From positions 829,501 to 893,500 of the forward strand of contig NZ_AYTM02000002.1 in NCBI RefSeq assembly GCF_000507185.2: DNA of 64,000 bases, given 5' to 3'. The stretch comes from Pseudomonas syringae KCTC 12500 (lineage in GTDB: Bacteria > Pseudomonadota > Gammaproteobacteria > Pseudomonadales > Pseudomonadaceae). Shown here piece after piece: positions 52,041 through 62,038 of the stretch; position 1 is the first letter of the stretch, and every line of letters begins with the position of its first letter. The position numbers and the translations under genes are program-made. Below the pieces are notes generated by a model. It was given only the letters and a program-made list of their open reading frames with translations, was not told where the DNA came from and made no database searches.

Positions 52041-53690
52041 ATGAATACGATCAACAGAAACTATTACCCCGTCTCCGGGACTCCTGCGCAGGATGCTCCG
52101 GCGCAGACCGATCAACTGCAGCTTCAAGGTCAGGGCATCAAGCCGGGCCACAATAGCAACCTGATCGACTTCGGCCTGACACAGCAGGCCAATGGCCCGC
52201 ACTCTTCGCTGAATACACTAGGCTCCAGAGTCCAGCCGACTGACACGAGCACGTCTTCAAACATGCTGGGTGGCAACGGTGAGCAGGTACTGAACAAACT
52301 TGTGCAAGCGATCCGCAACATCCTCAACAGCCTGCTCTCTCTGCTGGAAGGCAATCTACAGAACGGCTCTGGGCCTGCACAGACTCAACGCGCCCAGACG
52401 CCGACACTCGCTCAATCGCCCTCGCCATCGCCATCGCCCTCGTCCTCTTCCTCTTCCTCTTCCTCGTCGCCTTCGACACCTCAGGGCAACGCAGAAAAAC
52501 CCTTTGTGGTGCAGAACGATCACCCTTCAGAAAAACCTGTATCACTGCAAAAAAATACAGAGCCGACGTCCGCTACGCCGTCACAAACAGCAGACCGGAC
52601 GGCCGAGCGAAGCAGTGCCACTCCAGACAAGACACCCGCCAGGCCCGATGCGGTAAACCCGGCAGTGGTCAATGACCCTGCCCTGCCGAAAACCTCGACG
52701 GACACCACCAAGACCGATAACACGGTTAAAGCAGCGAAAACCGTGACCCCGGCAGCGCATGGCCAGGGCGCGGACATGTCCGGCATCGTAGGTTTCGCCA
52801 AAGAGGCCAACACCACCGGCGGTAACGGTGGCGAAGTCGTTACGGTCAATACCGTGGCGGACCTCAAGAAGTACATGGAGGACGATAAAGCCCGCACCGT
52901 CAAACTGGGGGCCAATCTGTCTGCCGACAGCAAAGTGACCATCAACTTTGGCGCCAACAAGACTCTGCTCGGCACCGACAAGGGCAACAGTCTGCACAAC
53001 ATCTACTTGGCCAGCGGCAAGACCGCCAGCAATGACATCTTCCAGAACCTGAACTTCGACCACGACAGCCGTTATCGCGAAAACGGTGACATGCAGATGT
53101 TCATCAGCAGCGGTCAGAAATACTGGATCGACCACAACACCTATTCAGGCACCAAGGATCAGAACCCCAAAGGTCTGGACAAGCTGCTCTATGTCGGCGG
53201 AACGGCAGACAACGTCAGCCTGACCAACTCGAAATTCCAGAACAACGAATATGGCGTGATTCTCGGTCAGCCGGACGACTCCGCTCAAGCCAAGGCCGAG
53301 TACAAGGGCTACCCGCGCATGACCATTGCCAACAACGTGTTCAGCAACCTTGATGTACGAGCACCCGGATTGATGCGTCATGGGCTATTTCATGCTTATA
53401 ACAACTCGATCGACAATTTCCATCTTGGCTTTACCGCGACGGGGGATGCGACCATCCTTTCGCAGGCCAACTATTTCGCAAAAGGAGTGGATGTTTCCGA
53501 CAAGGCCAGCAACTCCGGCGTGCTGGATGACTATGGCGATGCGCACTTCAAGGACATCGGCAGCAATGTCAGCTTCACCCAGAAGTCAGCGGTGACCGCC
53601 TGGACGCCGAGCTATCAGAGCGACATCAAGACCGCCGAAGCCGCCAGAGCCTATGACCTGGCCCATGCCGGCGCCAACACCGTGAACTGA
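52041..53690 (+). CDS. hopAK1: Type III helper HopAK1 (harpin-pectate lyase)
   Basis: This 549-residue protein is HopAK1. Residues 1-110 are harpin-like: glycine/serine/glutamine-rich, cysteine-free, with an amphipathic helix (VLNKLVQAIRNILNSLLSLL, 83-102). Residues 125-245 are a low-complexity Ser/Pro/Thr linker with a ten-Ser run. Residues 250-549 form a pectate-lyase beta-helix of the PL1 type (WIDHNTYSG at 362-370; RAPGLMRHG near 440-448, where PL1 enzymes have their catalytic RxPxxR region). Such proteins help effectors cross the plant cell wall together with HrpZ, HrpW and HopP1. The ATG at 52041 follows CGGGGAAA. A Hrp box lies 64 bases upstream. Enzyme activity is not certain from sequence. 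Confidence 0.95.
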   Translation: MNTINRNYYPVSGTPAQDAPAQTDQLQLQGQGIKPGHNSNLIDFGLTQQANGPHSSLNTLGSRVQPTDTSTSSNMLGGNGEQVLNKLVQAIRNILNSLLSLLEGNLQNGSGPAQTQRAQTPTLAQSPSPSPSPSSSSSSSSSSPSTPQGNAEKPFVVQNDHPSEKPVSLQKNTEPTSATPSQTADRTAERSSATPDKTPARPDAVNPAVVNDPALPKTSTDTTKTDNTVKAAKTVTPAAHGQGADMSGIVGFAKEANTTGGNGGEVVTVNTVADLKKYMEDDKARTVKLGANLSADSKVTINFGANKTLLGTDKGNSLHNIYLASGKTASNDIFQNLNFDHDSRYRENGDMQMFISSGQKYWIDHNTYSGTKDQNPKGLDKLLYVGGTADNVSLTNSKFQNNEYGVILGQPDDSAQAKAEYKGYPRMTIANNVFSNLDVRAPGLMRHGLFHAYNNSIDNFHLGFTATGDATILSQANYFAKGVDVSDKASNSGVLDDYGDAHFKDIGSNVSFTQKSAVTAWTPSYQSDIKTAEAARAYDLAHAGANTVN

Positions 53691-53722
53691 TAGCGCTCGA
53701 TGCAGGGCGTGGCATGCAGACG

Positions 53723-53747
53723 AAAAAAAGGGCGACCGAAGTCGCCC
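53723..53747. terminator. Rho-independent terminator between hopAK1 and the next gene
   Basis: GGGCGAC/GTCGCCC (53730-53736, 53741-53747) with the tetraloop CGAA has seven A's on its left side, so it is a full terminator for minus-strand transcription from 54060. It may also stop hopAK1 read-through as a hairpin. Confidence 0.85.
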
Positions 53748-53901
53748 CAAGTGCCTTGCGTGCTCATTGAATGCAGGTAGGCGCGTGTCCGCCTACAGCG
53801 CATCCGATGGAACAAGACTAAGGCAGCGTGCATAAAGGCGAGTTGATCCAGATCAGCTGTTGTGAAACCAAACTGATCAGATCAGGAGCGTGGAGGCTGG
53901 G

Positions 53902-54060
53902 TCAGCGCTTCTTGGGCTTTTTGCCGGACTTTTTCTGCTTGCTCAACGGCATGGCCTGCTCGAAGGCGTTGCGTACTTCATTGAGGCGCTTGTCATTCAG
54001 ATCGTGGATACGCTTGGCACGCTCGGCGCCCAGGTCGATCAGTTGTGCGTCGTCGCTCAT
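53902..54060 (-). CDS. Small basic conserved protein
   Basis: This 52-residue protein starts MSDDAQLIDLGAERAKRIHDLNDKRLNEVRNAF, a charged amphipathic helix, and ends in a lysine-rich tail (KQKKSGKKPKKR). An upstream in-frame start would add 12 residues without protein-like character. A similar small protein is common in Pseudomonas genomes; no function is known. Binding of nucleic acid through the basic tail is only a guess. A minus-strand terminator lies downstream. Confidence 0.65.
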   Translation of the reverse strand: MSDDAQLIDLGAERAKRIHDLNDKRLNEVRNAFEQAMPLSKQKKSGKKPKKR

Positions 54061-54160
54061 GGCTTGCGGTTCTCGAACACGGGAAATCAGGGCCAATAAT
54101 GCTCAATCGCAGCAGCCCTGACCAGTCCCGTGACCCGTACAGACATGGGCGGTGCAGCGA

Positions 54161-54502
54161 TCAGATCTGAATATCCACCCAAAGCCCCTGACGCGGCTCG
54201 TCGTCGATGAGCGGTACGACGGGTACGGTATTGTCGGCGTTCAGCGAATCACCCGGAACCACCAGCCCCACGTATTCCTCGGCTTCTCCACCGCCATGAG
54301 CCTGCTGCTGTTGCTGCTGGCGCTGTTGCTCTTCACGCAACAGCAACGCGCTGCGTTCAGTATCTTCATTGCGCAGGTCGATGGAGGTCTCGCTGGAGCT
54401 CTGCTGCACTGGCGCGACAGGTGGAATGTCCGGCATGCGTTTGGCCGGATCCAGCTGTGATGTCACTGGCACCACACTTAACGGAAGCATAGGTTGCAGC
54501 AT
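54161..54502 (-). CDS. Low-complexity conserved hypothetical protein
   Basis: This 113-residue protein has proline-rich ends and a glutamine run (about residues 60-68, QRQQQQQQ) between SALLLREE and AHGGGEAEEYVGLVVPGDS. Orthologues in Pseudomonas have been labelled 'aspartate-semialdehyde dehydrogenase', as I recall, but no such domain is present. It probably has no rigid fold in its first half. The ATG at 54500-54502 has AAGAGGAG upstream. It is divergent from rapA. Confidence 0.7.
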   Translation of the reverse strand: MLQPMLPLSVVPVTSQLDPAKRMPDIPPVAPVQQSSSETSIDLRNEDTERSALLLREEQQRQQQQQQAHGGGEAEEYVGLVVPGDSLNADNTVPVVPLIDDEPRQGLWVDIQI

Positions 54503-54735
54503 GGTTTTATCTCCTCTTACCGGGGTGTCGGCCGTGCACGAGGCAACTTGAACCGGGCTGAAATAGCCAGTGATGGTTTATAAGATCTTTTTTGACTCCT
54601 CTCAGTGAAATAAGTGTCATGGAACCAAAAATTCGATAGGTTCCGGCGCTGACCATGAGTTTTTTCACGCTGCCTTTGGCCTTCGGGGCGCGTTCCGTTA
54701 ACATACTCAGCTTTTTCAAGCGGGAGACAGGCAGC

Positions 54736-57582
54736 ATGGCGCAGCAGTATCAACCGGGGCAACGCTGGATTAGTGACAGCGAAGCCGAGCTGGGTTTGGG
54801 CACCGTTCTGGCACAGGACGGCCGCTTGTTGACCGTGCTCTATCCGGCCACTGGCGAAACACGTCAGTACGCACTGCGTAACGCGCCGCTGACCCGAGTG
54901 CGCTTCTCCCCTGGCGACGTGATCACGCACTTCGAAAACTGGAAAATGACCGTTCGCGAAGTCGACGATGTCGATGGCCTGCTGGTCTACCACGGCCTGA
55001 ATGCGCAGAACGAACTGGTCACGCTGCCGGAAACCCAGTTGTCGAACTTCATCCAGTTCCGCTTGGCGACCGATCGTCTGTTCGCCGGCCAGATCGACCA
55101 GCTGTCATGGTTTTCGCTGCGCTACAACACGCTCGAGCACACCAGCCGTCAATTGCAGTCCTCGCTCTGGGGCCTGGGTGGCGTGCGCGCACAGCCTATC
55201 GCCCACCAGTTGCACATCGCTCGCGAAGTCGCGGACCGCATCGCGCCACGCGTTCTGCTGGCCGACGAAGTGGGCCTGGGTAAAACCATCGAAGCCGGTC
55301 TGGTGATCCATCGCCAACTGCTGTCGGGCCGCGCCAACCGCGTACTGATCCTGGTTCCGGAAAATCTGCAGCACCAGTGGCTGGTGGAAATGCGTCGCCG
55401 CTTCAACCTGCAGGTTGCGCTGTTCGACGCCGAGCGTTTCATGGAAAGCGATGCCGGCAACCCGTTCGAAGACACCCAGCTCGCGCTGGTTGCCCTGGAA
55501 TGGCTGGTCGAAGACGAAAAAGCCCAGGACGCCCTGTTTGCGGCGGGCTGGGACTTGATGGTGGTTGACGAAGCGCACCACCTGGTCTGGCACGAAGACA
55601 AGGCCAGCCGCGAATATTCGTTGGTCGAACAGCTGGCCGAAGTCATTGCCGGCGTACTGCTGCTGACCGCGACGCCGGAACAACTGGGCCAGGACAGCCA
55701 CTTTGCCCGTCTGCGCCTGCTGGACCCGAACCGTTTCCACGACCTCAAGGCCTTCCGCGCCGAGAGCGAGAACTATCGCCCGGTGGCTCAGGCCGTTCAG
55801 GAGTTGCTCGACAAGGGCAAGCTGTCCGCTGCGGCGCAAGAGACCATTCACGGCTTCCTGGGTGCCGAAGGCGATTCGCTGCTGGCCGCGGTGAATACCG
55901 GCGACGAAGAAGCCAAATCGCGTCTGATTCGCGAACTGCTCGACCGTCATGGCACAGGCCGCGTGCTGTTCCGCAACACCCGTGCCGCGGTGCAGGGCTT
56001 CCCGGAGCGCAAGCTGCATCAATACCCGCTGCCCTGCCCTGTCGAATACCTCGAATTGCCGGTCGGCGAGCATGCCGATCTTTACCCGGAAGTCAGCTTC
56101 CAGTCGCAATCGGAAGTCAGTGAAGAAGAGCGCTGGTGGCGCTTCGACCCCCGCGTCGACTGGCTGATCGATACCCTGAAAATGCTCAAGCGCGTCAAGG
56201 TGCTGGTCATCTGTGCCCACGCCGAAACTGCCATGGACCTGGAAGATGCGCTGCGTGTGCGTTCCGGCATCCCCGCGACGGTGTTCCACGAAGGCATGAA
56301 CATCCTCGAGCGCGACCGTGCAGCGGCCTACTTTGCAGACGAAGAGTTCGGCGCCCAGGTGCTGATCTGTTCGGAAATCGGCAGCGAAGGCCGCAACTTC
56401 CAGTTCTCCCACCATCTGGTCCTGTTCGATCTGCCGTCGCACCCGGACTTGCTGGAGCAGCGTATCGGGCGTCTGGACCGGATCGGCCAGAAGCACACCA
56501 TCGAGCTGCACGTCCCGTTCCTGGAAACCAGTCCGCAGGCCCGCCTGTTCCAGTGGTATCACGAAGCGCTCAACGCGTTCCTTAATACCTGCCCGACCGG
56601 CAACGCCCTGCAGCATCAGTTCGGCCCGCGCCTGCTGCCGCTGCTGGAAAGCGGTGACGACGACGAGTGGCAAACACTGATCGATGAAGCCCGCAGCGAA
56701 CGCGAGCGCCTGGAAAGCGAACTGCATACCGGTCGCGACCGTTTGCTGGAACTCAATTCCGGCGGCGCTGGCGAAGGCGAAGCGCTGGTCGAAGCGATCC
56801 TCGATCAGGACGATCAGTTCAGCCTGCCGATCTACATGGAAACCCTGTTCGACGCGTTTGGCATCGACAGCGAGGACCATTCGGAAAACGCCCTGATCCT
56901 CAAGCCGAGTGAAAAGATGCTCGACGCCAGCTTCCCGTTGGGCGACGACGAAGGCGTGACCATCACCTACGACCGCAATCAGGCGCTGTCCCGCGAGGAC
57001 ATGCAGTTCATCACCTGGGAGCACCCGATGGTGCAAGGCGGCATGGATCTGGTGCTGTCCGGTTCGATGGGCAACACCGCCGTGGCGCTGATCAAGAACA
57101 AGGCACTCAAGCCGGGCACCGTTCTGCTGGAACTGATCTACGTCAGCGAAGTGGTTGCGCCGCGCTCGCTGCAGTTGGGGCGTTATCTGCCGCCTGCCGC
57201 GCTGCGCTGCCTGCTCGACCCGAATGGCAACGATCTGGCCAGCCGTGTGTCGTTCAACACGCTCAATGATCAGCTCGAAAGCGTACCCCGTGCCAGCGCC
57301 AACAAGTTCATTCAGGCGCAACGTGACCAACTGACCCCGAGGATCAACGCGGGAGAAGAGAAAATCACGCCGAAACACGCAGAGCGCGTTGCCGAAGCGC
57401 AGCGCCGTCTGGCAGCCGATACCGAAGAAGAACTGGCCCGCCTGACGGCATTGCAAGCGGTCAACCCGACCGTGCGCGACAGTGAACTGGTGGCTCTGCG
57501 CGCTCAACGTGAACAGGGTCTGGCCATGCTTGAAAAAGCGGCCCTGCGTCTGGAAGCGATCCGGGTACTGGTCGCAGGCTGA
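54736..57582 (+). CDS. rapA: RNA polymerase-associated ATPase RapA
   Basis: This 948-residue Swi2/Snf2-family ATPase binds core RNA polymerase and recycles it from stalled post-termination complexes. It has two N-terminal Tudor-like domains (residues 1-108), helicase motif [15 protein letters not shown] (about 178-191), motif [16 protein letters not shown] (III), and the second RecA domain with [23 protein letters not shown] and [11 protein letters not shown] (VI). The long C-terminal spacer and RapA_C domain are complete. The start at 54736 follows GGGAGA; the longer frame from 54655 is not protein-like. Gene order with phaJ1 and an NbdA-like gene mirrors P. aeruginosa. Confidence 0.96.
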   Translation: MAQQYQPGQRWISDSEAELGLGTVLAQDGRLLTVLYPATGETRQYALRNAPLTRVRFSPGDVITHFENWKMTVREVDDVDGLLVYHGLNAQNELVTLPETQLSNFIQFRLATDRLFAGQIDQLSWFSLRYNTLEHTSRQLQSSLWGLGGVRAQPIAHQLHIAREVADRIAPRVLLADEVGLGKTIEAGLVIHRQLLSGRANRVLILVPENLQHQWLVEMRRRFNLQVALFDAERFMESDAGNPFEDTQLALVALEWLVEDEKAQDALFAAGWDLMVVDEAHHLVWHEDKASREYSLVEQLAEVIAGVLLLTATPEQLGQDSHFARLRLLDPNRFHDLKAFRAESENYRPVAQAVQELLDKGKLSAAAQETIHGFLGAEGDSLLAAVNTGDEEAKSRLIRELLDRHGTGRVLFRNTRAAVQGFPERKLHQYPLPCPVEYLELPVGEHADLYPEVSFQSQSEVSEEERWWRFDPRVDWLIDTLKMLKRVKVLVICAHAETAMDLEDALRVRSGIPATVFHEGMNILERDRAAAYFADEEFGAQVLICSEIGSEGRNFQFSHHLVLFDLPSHPDLLEQRIGRLDRIGQKHTIELHVPFLETSPQARLFQWYHEALNAFLNTCPTGNALQHQFGPRLLPLLESGDDDEWQTLIDEARSERERLESELHTGRDRLLELNSGGAGEGEALVEAILDQDDQFSLPIYMETLFDAFGIDSEDHSENALILKPSEKMLDASFPLGDDEGVTITYDRNQALSREDMQFITWEHPMVQGGMDLVLSGSMGNTAVALIKNKALKPGTVLLELIYVSEVVAPRSLQLGRYLPPAALRCLLDPNGNDLASRVSFNTLNDQLESVPRASANKFIQAQRDQLTPRINAGEEKITPKHAERVAEAQRRLAADTEEELARLTALQAVNPTVRDSELVALRAQREQGLAMLEKAALRLEAIRVLVAG

Positions 57583-57623
57583 GGGCCGGTTACACACCCA
57601 CCTGCCACGCGATATCCGCCCCC

Positions 57624-57675
57624 CTATCGTGCCCATGCTCCGCGTGGGCATGCCTTTCCGGACGCTCTGCGTCCT
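57624..57675. repeat. Dispersed two-hairpin repeat, copy 2
   Basis: Second copy of the repeat at 1085-1137, with the core TTCCGGACGCTCTGCGTCCT identical in both. It lies 42 bases after the rapA stop, as copy 1 lies soon after a stop codon. Confidence 0.7.
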
Positions 57676-57822
57676 CCCAAGCATAGAGTCCAGACGCGCC
57701 AGCCATCACTTTGATGCCAAATTGGCACCTCGTGTATTGGCAGGATGTAAACAGCTTCTATACTCAGCCTAGAACGCCAGGCCTTCAGCCTTGGCGCCCT
57801 TGCAGTGAGAATAGGGCAAGCT

Positions 57823-60114
57823 ATGGATTGGCTGGGTTTGAACGTATTCGCTGCCCCACCAGCGGACGTGCAATTGTTGATCGACTGTAGTCACAACCTG
57901 TTTCTGGTCGCGCTGGCTTACGGCGTGGCCTGTGCTGCGTGCTTTGCCACGCTGGACATTGCGGACCGTGTCATCCAGGTCGACGCCCTCAAAAGTCGTC
58001 GCCTCTGGAAAGCGCTGGGCGCGCTTTGCCTGGCCGGTGGCGTATGGGCGATGCACTTCATCAGTATGCTGGCCTTCCAGGCACCCCTCAAAATCGCCTA
58101 TGACCTCTCCATCACGCTGATTTCCCTGCTGATCGTATTGATCACCGCATTGGTGGCCATGCGAGCGCTGACTATCCCCGAGCTGACCTTGAAGCGCTGT
58201 CTGATCAGCGCAGTGGTGATGGGGATTGGCATCAGTGTCATGCACTACCTGGGCATGTCGGCCATGCGCTCCACTGCCACGCAGTACTACGAGCCGCGGA
58301 TGTTTGCCCTGTCGATTCTGGTGGCGGTTCTTTCCAGCATTGCGCTCCTGACCCTGTCCCGGCACTTGCGCCAGTACAGCGGCATGTTTCATCAGATGTT
58401 CCGTTACGCGGTCAGCCTTTTGCTGGGCGCAGGCCTGCTGACCATGCACCTGATGGGCATGAAGGCGCTGCAACTGGTAATACCAGAAGGCGTTGCGCTG
58501 CACGGCCCAACTACCGAAAACAGCCAACAGCTGGGGCTTACCATCGCAGCCATCGCCCTGCTGATCATCGCCGGCAGCATCAGTGCAGCAATGGCCGACA
58601 AGAAACTGCAAGGCAAGGAGCATGACCTGCAACGGGTCAATGTGCTGCTCAGCCAGCTTGATCAGGCACGCGTCTCGCTTCAGCAGGTTGCACATTACGA
58701 CCCACTGACCAACCTGATCAACCGTCGCGGCTTCAATCAGATCTTCGCCGAGAAGCTGCAGGAGCACACCTTCAACAAAGGCATGCTTGCGGTGATGTTC
58801 CTTGACATCGACCACTTCAAGCGCATCAACGACAGCCTGGGCCATGACGCGGGTGACGAGCTGCTCAAGGTGATCGCCGAGCGCATCCGCAGCGCTACAC
58901 GTGCCCAGGACGTGGTTGCGCGTTTCGGCGGCGACGAATTCTGCATTCTGCTGAGCATTCCGGACTACGAAGAGGCAAGACATCTGGCTCATCGAGTCAT
59001 GCACAAAATGAAGGAGACCATCGCGCTGGCAGGCAGGCGCATGGTCATGACCACCAGTATCGGCATTGCCGTGTTCCCGCGTGATGGTTCGACCTGCGAT
59101 GAGCTGCTCAAGCACGCGGACCTCGCGCTTTACCAGTCAAAGGACAAAGGGCGCAACGGCGTCAACTTCTTCAACCCGGCGCTCAAGACCAAAGCCAGTC
59201 TGGAACTGCAACTGGAAGAAGAACTGCGCAATGCCTTGCGCGAGGGGAAGGGGCTGCAGGTGTATTACCAGCCTATTGTCGACATGCGCACTGGCCACGT
59301 TGCCAAGCTCGAGGCGCTGGTACGCTGGAATCACCCGCACCACGGCCTGCTGGTACCCGCACGCTTCATCAGCATTGCCGAGACTAACGGCCTGATTGCC
59401 GAGCTGGATAACTGGGTGCTGCGCCGCGCCTGTCACGACCTGCGCACTCTAGGCCAGGAAGGGCTGGAACAGCTGATCATCTCCGTCAACTGTTCAGCGC
59501 TGACGCTGGGCCGCAACGAACTGGTCGAAGAGGTTGAACGGGCGCTGGCCGATGCTGACGCAGCACCTGGACAGCTTGAACTGGAGGTGACCGAAAATGC
59601 CTTGATGGGCAACATCAGCAATACCATCCAGATGCTCAAGCACATTCGCAGCCTGGGTGTTTCACTGTCGATTGACGACTTCGGCACGGGATACTCGTCG
59701 CTCGCCTATCTCAAGCGACTGCCACTGGACACGCTGAAGATCGACCGTTCGTTCATTATCGACATTCCGCAGTCCCCGCAGGACATGGAAATCGTTCAGG
59801 CAATCCTCGTCATGGCGCATACGTTGCGCTTGAAAGTGGTGACCGAAGGCGTCGAAACCCAGGATCAACTGGAGTTTCTCAGGCAGTTTGGCAGTGATTA
59901 CGTACAAGGTTATCTGTTCAGCAGGCCCCAGCCGCTGGAGCGCATCCTGCCTCTAGCCAGACAGATGAACCAGCGCGAGCCCACTACCCGCTGGTCTGCC
60001 CTGCCACAACAGCACAGCGAGGAGTCGGACAGCGAAACACCAGCCATTCCTGATGTGTTTGCCGAACTGCGTGACAATGACGATTTCGCCAGTCCCAGAC
60101 CTGTCCGTACCTGA
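57823..60114 (+). CDS. MHYT-GGDEF-EAL protein, NbdA-like c-di-GMP turnover enzyme
   Basis: This 763-residue inner-membrane signalling protein has an N-terminal MHYT sensor with seven helices and three metal-binding repeats (AMHFISM, VMHYLGM, TMHLMGM), thought to sense NO, O2 or CO through copper. The GGDEF domain has an intact RFGGDEF at 367-373. The EAL domain has EAL at 497-499 and DDFGTGYSS. By order after rapA it corresponds to P. aeruginosa NbdA, whose GGDEF is degenerate as I recall; here the motif is intact, so both synthesis and breakdown of c-di-GMP are possible. The ATG at 57823 follows AGGG; a GTG six codons upstream is an alternative. Confidence 0.93.
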   Translation: MDWLGLNVFAAPPADVQLLIDCSHNLFLVALAYGVACAACFATLDIADRVIQVDALKSRRLWKALGALCLAGGVWAMHFISMLAFQAPLKIAYDLSITLISLLIVLITALVAMRALTIPELTLKRCLISAVVMGIGISVMHYLGMSAMRSTATQYYEPRMFALSILVAVLSSIALLTLSRHLRQYSGMFHQMFRYAVSLLLGAGLLTMHLMGMKALQLVIPEGVALHGPTTENSQQLGLTIAAIALLIIAGSISAAMADKKLQGKEHDLQRVNVLLSQLDQARVSLQQVAHYDPLTNLINRRGFNQIFAEKLQEHTFNKGMLAVMFLDIDHFKRINDSLGHDAGDELLKVIAERIRSATRAQDVVARFGGDEFCILLSIPDYEEARHLAHRVMHKMKETIALAGRRMVMTTSIGIAVFPRDGSTCDELLKHADLALYQSKDKGRNGVNFFNPALKTKASLELQLEEELRNALREGKGLQVYYQPIVDMRTGHVAKLEALVRWNHPHHGLLVPARFISIAETNGLIAELDNWVLRRACHDLRTLGQEGLEQLIISVNCSALTLGRNELVEEVERALADADAAPGQLELEVTENALMGNISNTIQMLKHIRSLGVSLSIDDFGTGYSSLAYLKRLPLDTLKIDRSFIIDIPQSPQDMEIVQAILVMAHTLRLKVVTEGVETQDQLEFLRQFGSDYVQGYLFSRPQPLERILPLARQMNQREPTTRWSALPQQHSEESDSETPAIPDVFAELRDNDDFASPRPVRT

Positions 60115-60263
60115 GGGGGCGGCGCACGGCTCCACCGCCTAAAGAAACAGTGCAGCCCGCGGAACCGCTACCTGCAAGGTGGGTTTTTACGCTACGCGGG
60201 CTGCCGAAAAGTTACCTTCCAACTCACTCCGGAAAACCGCGCGGCACCTGACTGGTGCGCAAA

Positions 60264-60569
60264 TCAATCCTGCGCCCTGCTTTGAATCAAAACCCAAGGT
60301 GCCACTACTACAGCCCAGAGCAGCGGATCTGTCTCCACCAGCTCAAGCGCCTTGGTTTCAGACACCTTGCCAACCCGCCCCTCAGCCAACCATGCAGACA
60401 CCCTGGCTGCATCATTTTCGGCCACTGCCTCGGCGACTTCGATCAAATCCAGAGGCAACTCGACCCACAACAGGGCACCCTTGGCAAAGAATGGTTGCAA
60501 TTCAGTCCAGGTGATTGAGGCGGTTTCGCCAAGCAGTTTGGCATAGAGGGTGCTAGGTTCTTGCGTCAT
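60264..60569 (-). CDS. DUF2288 family protein
   Basis: This 101-residue protein (MTQEPSTLYAKLLGETASITWTELQPFFAKGALLWVELPLDLIEVAEAVA...) matches the DUF2288 family: a small helical cytoplasmic protein with conserved WxELxxFFAxGxLLxV. Function is unknown. In P. aeruginosa a DUF2288 gene also stands beside braC, so the context is conserved. I choose the ATG at 60567-60569 over one four codons upstream. Confidence 0.85.
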   Translation of the reverse strand: MTQEPSTLYAKLLGETASITWTELQPFFAKGALLWVELPLDLIEVAEAVAENDAARVSAWLAEGRVGKVSETKALELVETDPLLWAVVVAPWVLIQSRAQD

Positions 60570-60894
60570 GGGTTTCACCAAAAAGAAAATCGGCGCAATG
60601 ATAGCGCTGACTTTCCCACCGGCAAGCCCAGAAGCAGGCGATTTATCGCAGGGAAGTGCAGATAACCCTATGGATCTGAAGTGATTTCAGACGCTCAAGC
60701 GGTTCGATTCTGTAACTTTCTTTCGATTAAGCGACACCCACAGGTTTGTCCCCAGACGCTCGGCTTTCCAAGCCAGCGAACCGCGCTCTAAACTGTTCCG
60801 GTACAGTTGGCGGCGTGGGACAACCGGTGATCGAATCGGTCCTGGAGCCTTGGCCATCAGGATTATAAAAACTACAACGCAAGAGTGGAGCATC
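60570..60894. other. Upstream region of the bra operon
   Basis: These 325 bases between DUF2288 and braC carry no gene. The last 30 bases before the braC ATG are A-rich (ATAAAAACTACAACGCAAG), which could bind Hfq/Crc as reported for amino-acid transport genes in other pseudomonads; the match to the AAnAAnAA pattern is only partial. Confidence 0.45.
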
Positions 60895-62019
60895 ATGACT
60901 AAGGGTACCAATAAGCTTTCAAGGCTGTTTGCCGCACTGGTTATGGCGGGGGTTGCCAGCCATTCGTTCGCAGCTGACACCATCAAGATCGGCATCGCCG
61001 GTCCCAAGACCGGCCCTGTCGCCGAATACGGCACCATGCAGTTCAATGGCGCCAAGATGGCCATCGAGCAGATCAACGCCAAAGGCGGCGTAGATGGCAA
61101 AAAGCTTGAAGCCGTCGAATACGATGACGCCTGCGATCCGAAACAGGCCGTTGCGGTCGCCAACAAAGTGGTCAACGACGGCGTGAAATACGTGGTCGGT
61201 CACCTTTGCTCCAGCTCCGCCCAGCCAGCCTCCGACGTTTACGAAGACGAAGGCATCATCATGGTGACCCCGGCTGCCACCAGCCCGGAAATCACCGCGC
61301 GCGGCTACAAACTGGTGTTCCGCACCATCGGTCTGGACAGCGCCCAGGGTCCGGCCGCCGGCAACTACATTGCCGACGTCGCCAAGCCGAAAATCGTTGC
61401 AGTCATCCACGACAAGCAGCAGTACGGCGAAGGTATCGCAACAGCCGTCAAGCAGACGCTGGAGAAAAAAGGCGTCAAGGTTGCACTGTTCGAAGGCATC
61501 AACGCTGGCGACAAGGACTTCTCGTCGCTGATCGCCAAGCTCAAGCAGGCCAACGTCGACTTCGTCTACTACGGCGGCTACCACCCTGAGCTGGGCCAGA
61601 TCCTGCGTCAGTCCAAGGAAAAAGGCCTGAATGCCAAGTTCATGGGCCCTGAAGGTGTCGGCAACGAGTCGATCTCGCAAATCGCTGGTGATGCTTCGGA
61701 AGGCCTGCTGGTCACCCTGCCAAAATCCTTCGACCAGGACCCGGCCAACCAGGCACTGACCGAAGCCTTCAAGGCCAAGAGCCAGGACCCGAGCGGCCCG
61801 TTCGTGTACCCGTCCTACTCCGCCGTGCAGGTCATTGCTGACGGCATCGCTGCCGCCAAGTCCGAAGACACCACCAAGGTGGCTGCTGCCATCCATGCCG
61901 GTACCTTCAAGACGCCAATGGGCGAGCTGAGCTACGACGAAAAAGGTGACCTGAAGAACTTCCAGTTCGTGGTCTACGAGTGGCACTTCGGCAAACCCAA
62001 GACCGAAGCCGCCAAATAA
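60895..62019 (+). CDS. braC: Branched-chain amino acid-binding protein BraC
   Basis: This 374-residue periplasmic binding protein of the high-affinity Leu/Ile/Val (and Ala/Thr) ABC importer has a signal peptide cut after SFA (residue 26). The two-lobed Leu/Ile/Val-binding fold follows: IKIGIAGPKTGPVAEYGTMQFNGAKMAIEQINAKGG, VVGHLCSSSAQPASDVYEDE with ligand-contact residues, and VYYGGYHPELGQILRQSKEKG. The ATG at 60895 follows GAGTGGAG. A strong hairpin terminator after the stop probably sets braC expression well above that of the membrane genes by partial read-through. Confidence 0.95.
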   Translation: MTKGTNKLSRLFAALVMAGVASHSFAADTIKIGIAGPKTGPVAEYGTMQFNGAKMAIEQINAKGGVDGKKLEAVEYDDACDPKQAVAVANKVVNDGVKYVVGHLCSSSAQPASDVYEDEGIIMVTPAATSPEITARGYKLVFRTIGLDSAQGPAAGNYIADVAKPKIVAVIHDKQQYGEGIATAVKQTLEKKGVKVALFEGINAGDKDFSSLIAKLKQANVDFVYYGGYHPELGQILRQSKEKGLNAKFMGPEGVGNESISQIAGDASEGLLVTLPKSFDQDPANQALTEAFKAKSQDPSGPFVYPSYSAVQVIADGIAAAKSEDTTKVAAAIHAGTFKTPMGELSYDEKGDLKNFQFVVYEWHFGKPKTEAAK

Positions 62020-62038
62020 GCTGCTTGCGTCAACCCTC

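Noticed and set aside
54619..54643. GGAACC upstream of rapA as a third Hrp box
   Set aside because: The partner half is missing: at the right distance stands GGTTCC, not CCACNNA. It is an inverted repeat GGAACC-N12-GGTTCC of unknown meaning.
55105..57684. 859-codon minus-strand frame opposite rapA
   Set aside because: rapA has every Snf2 motif in order. The antisense product has shadow composition and no domains.
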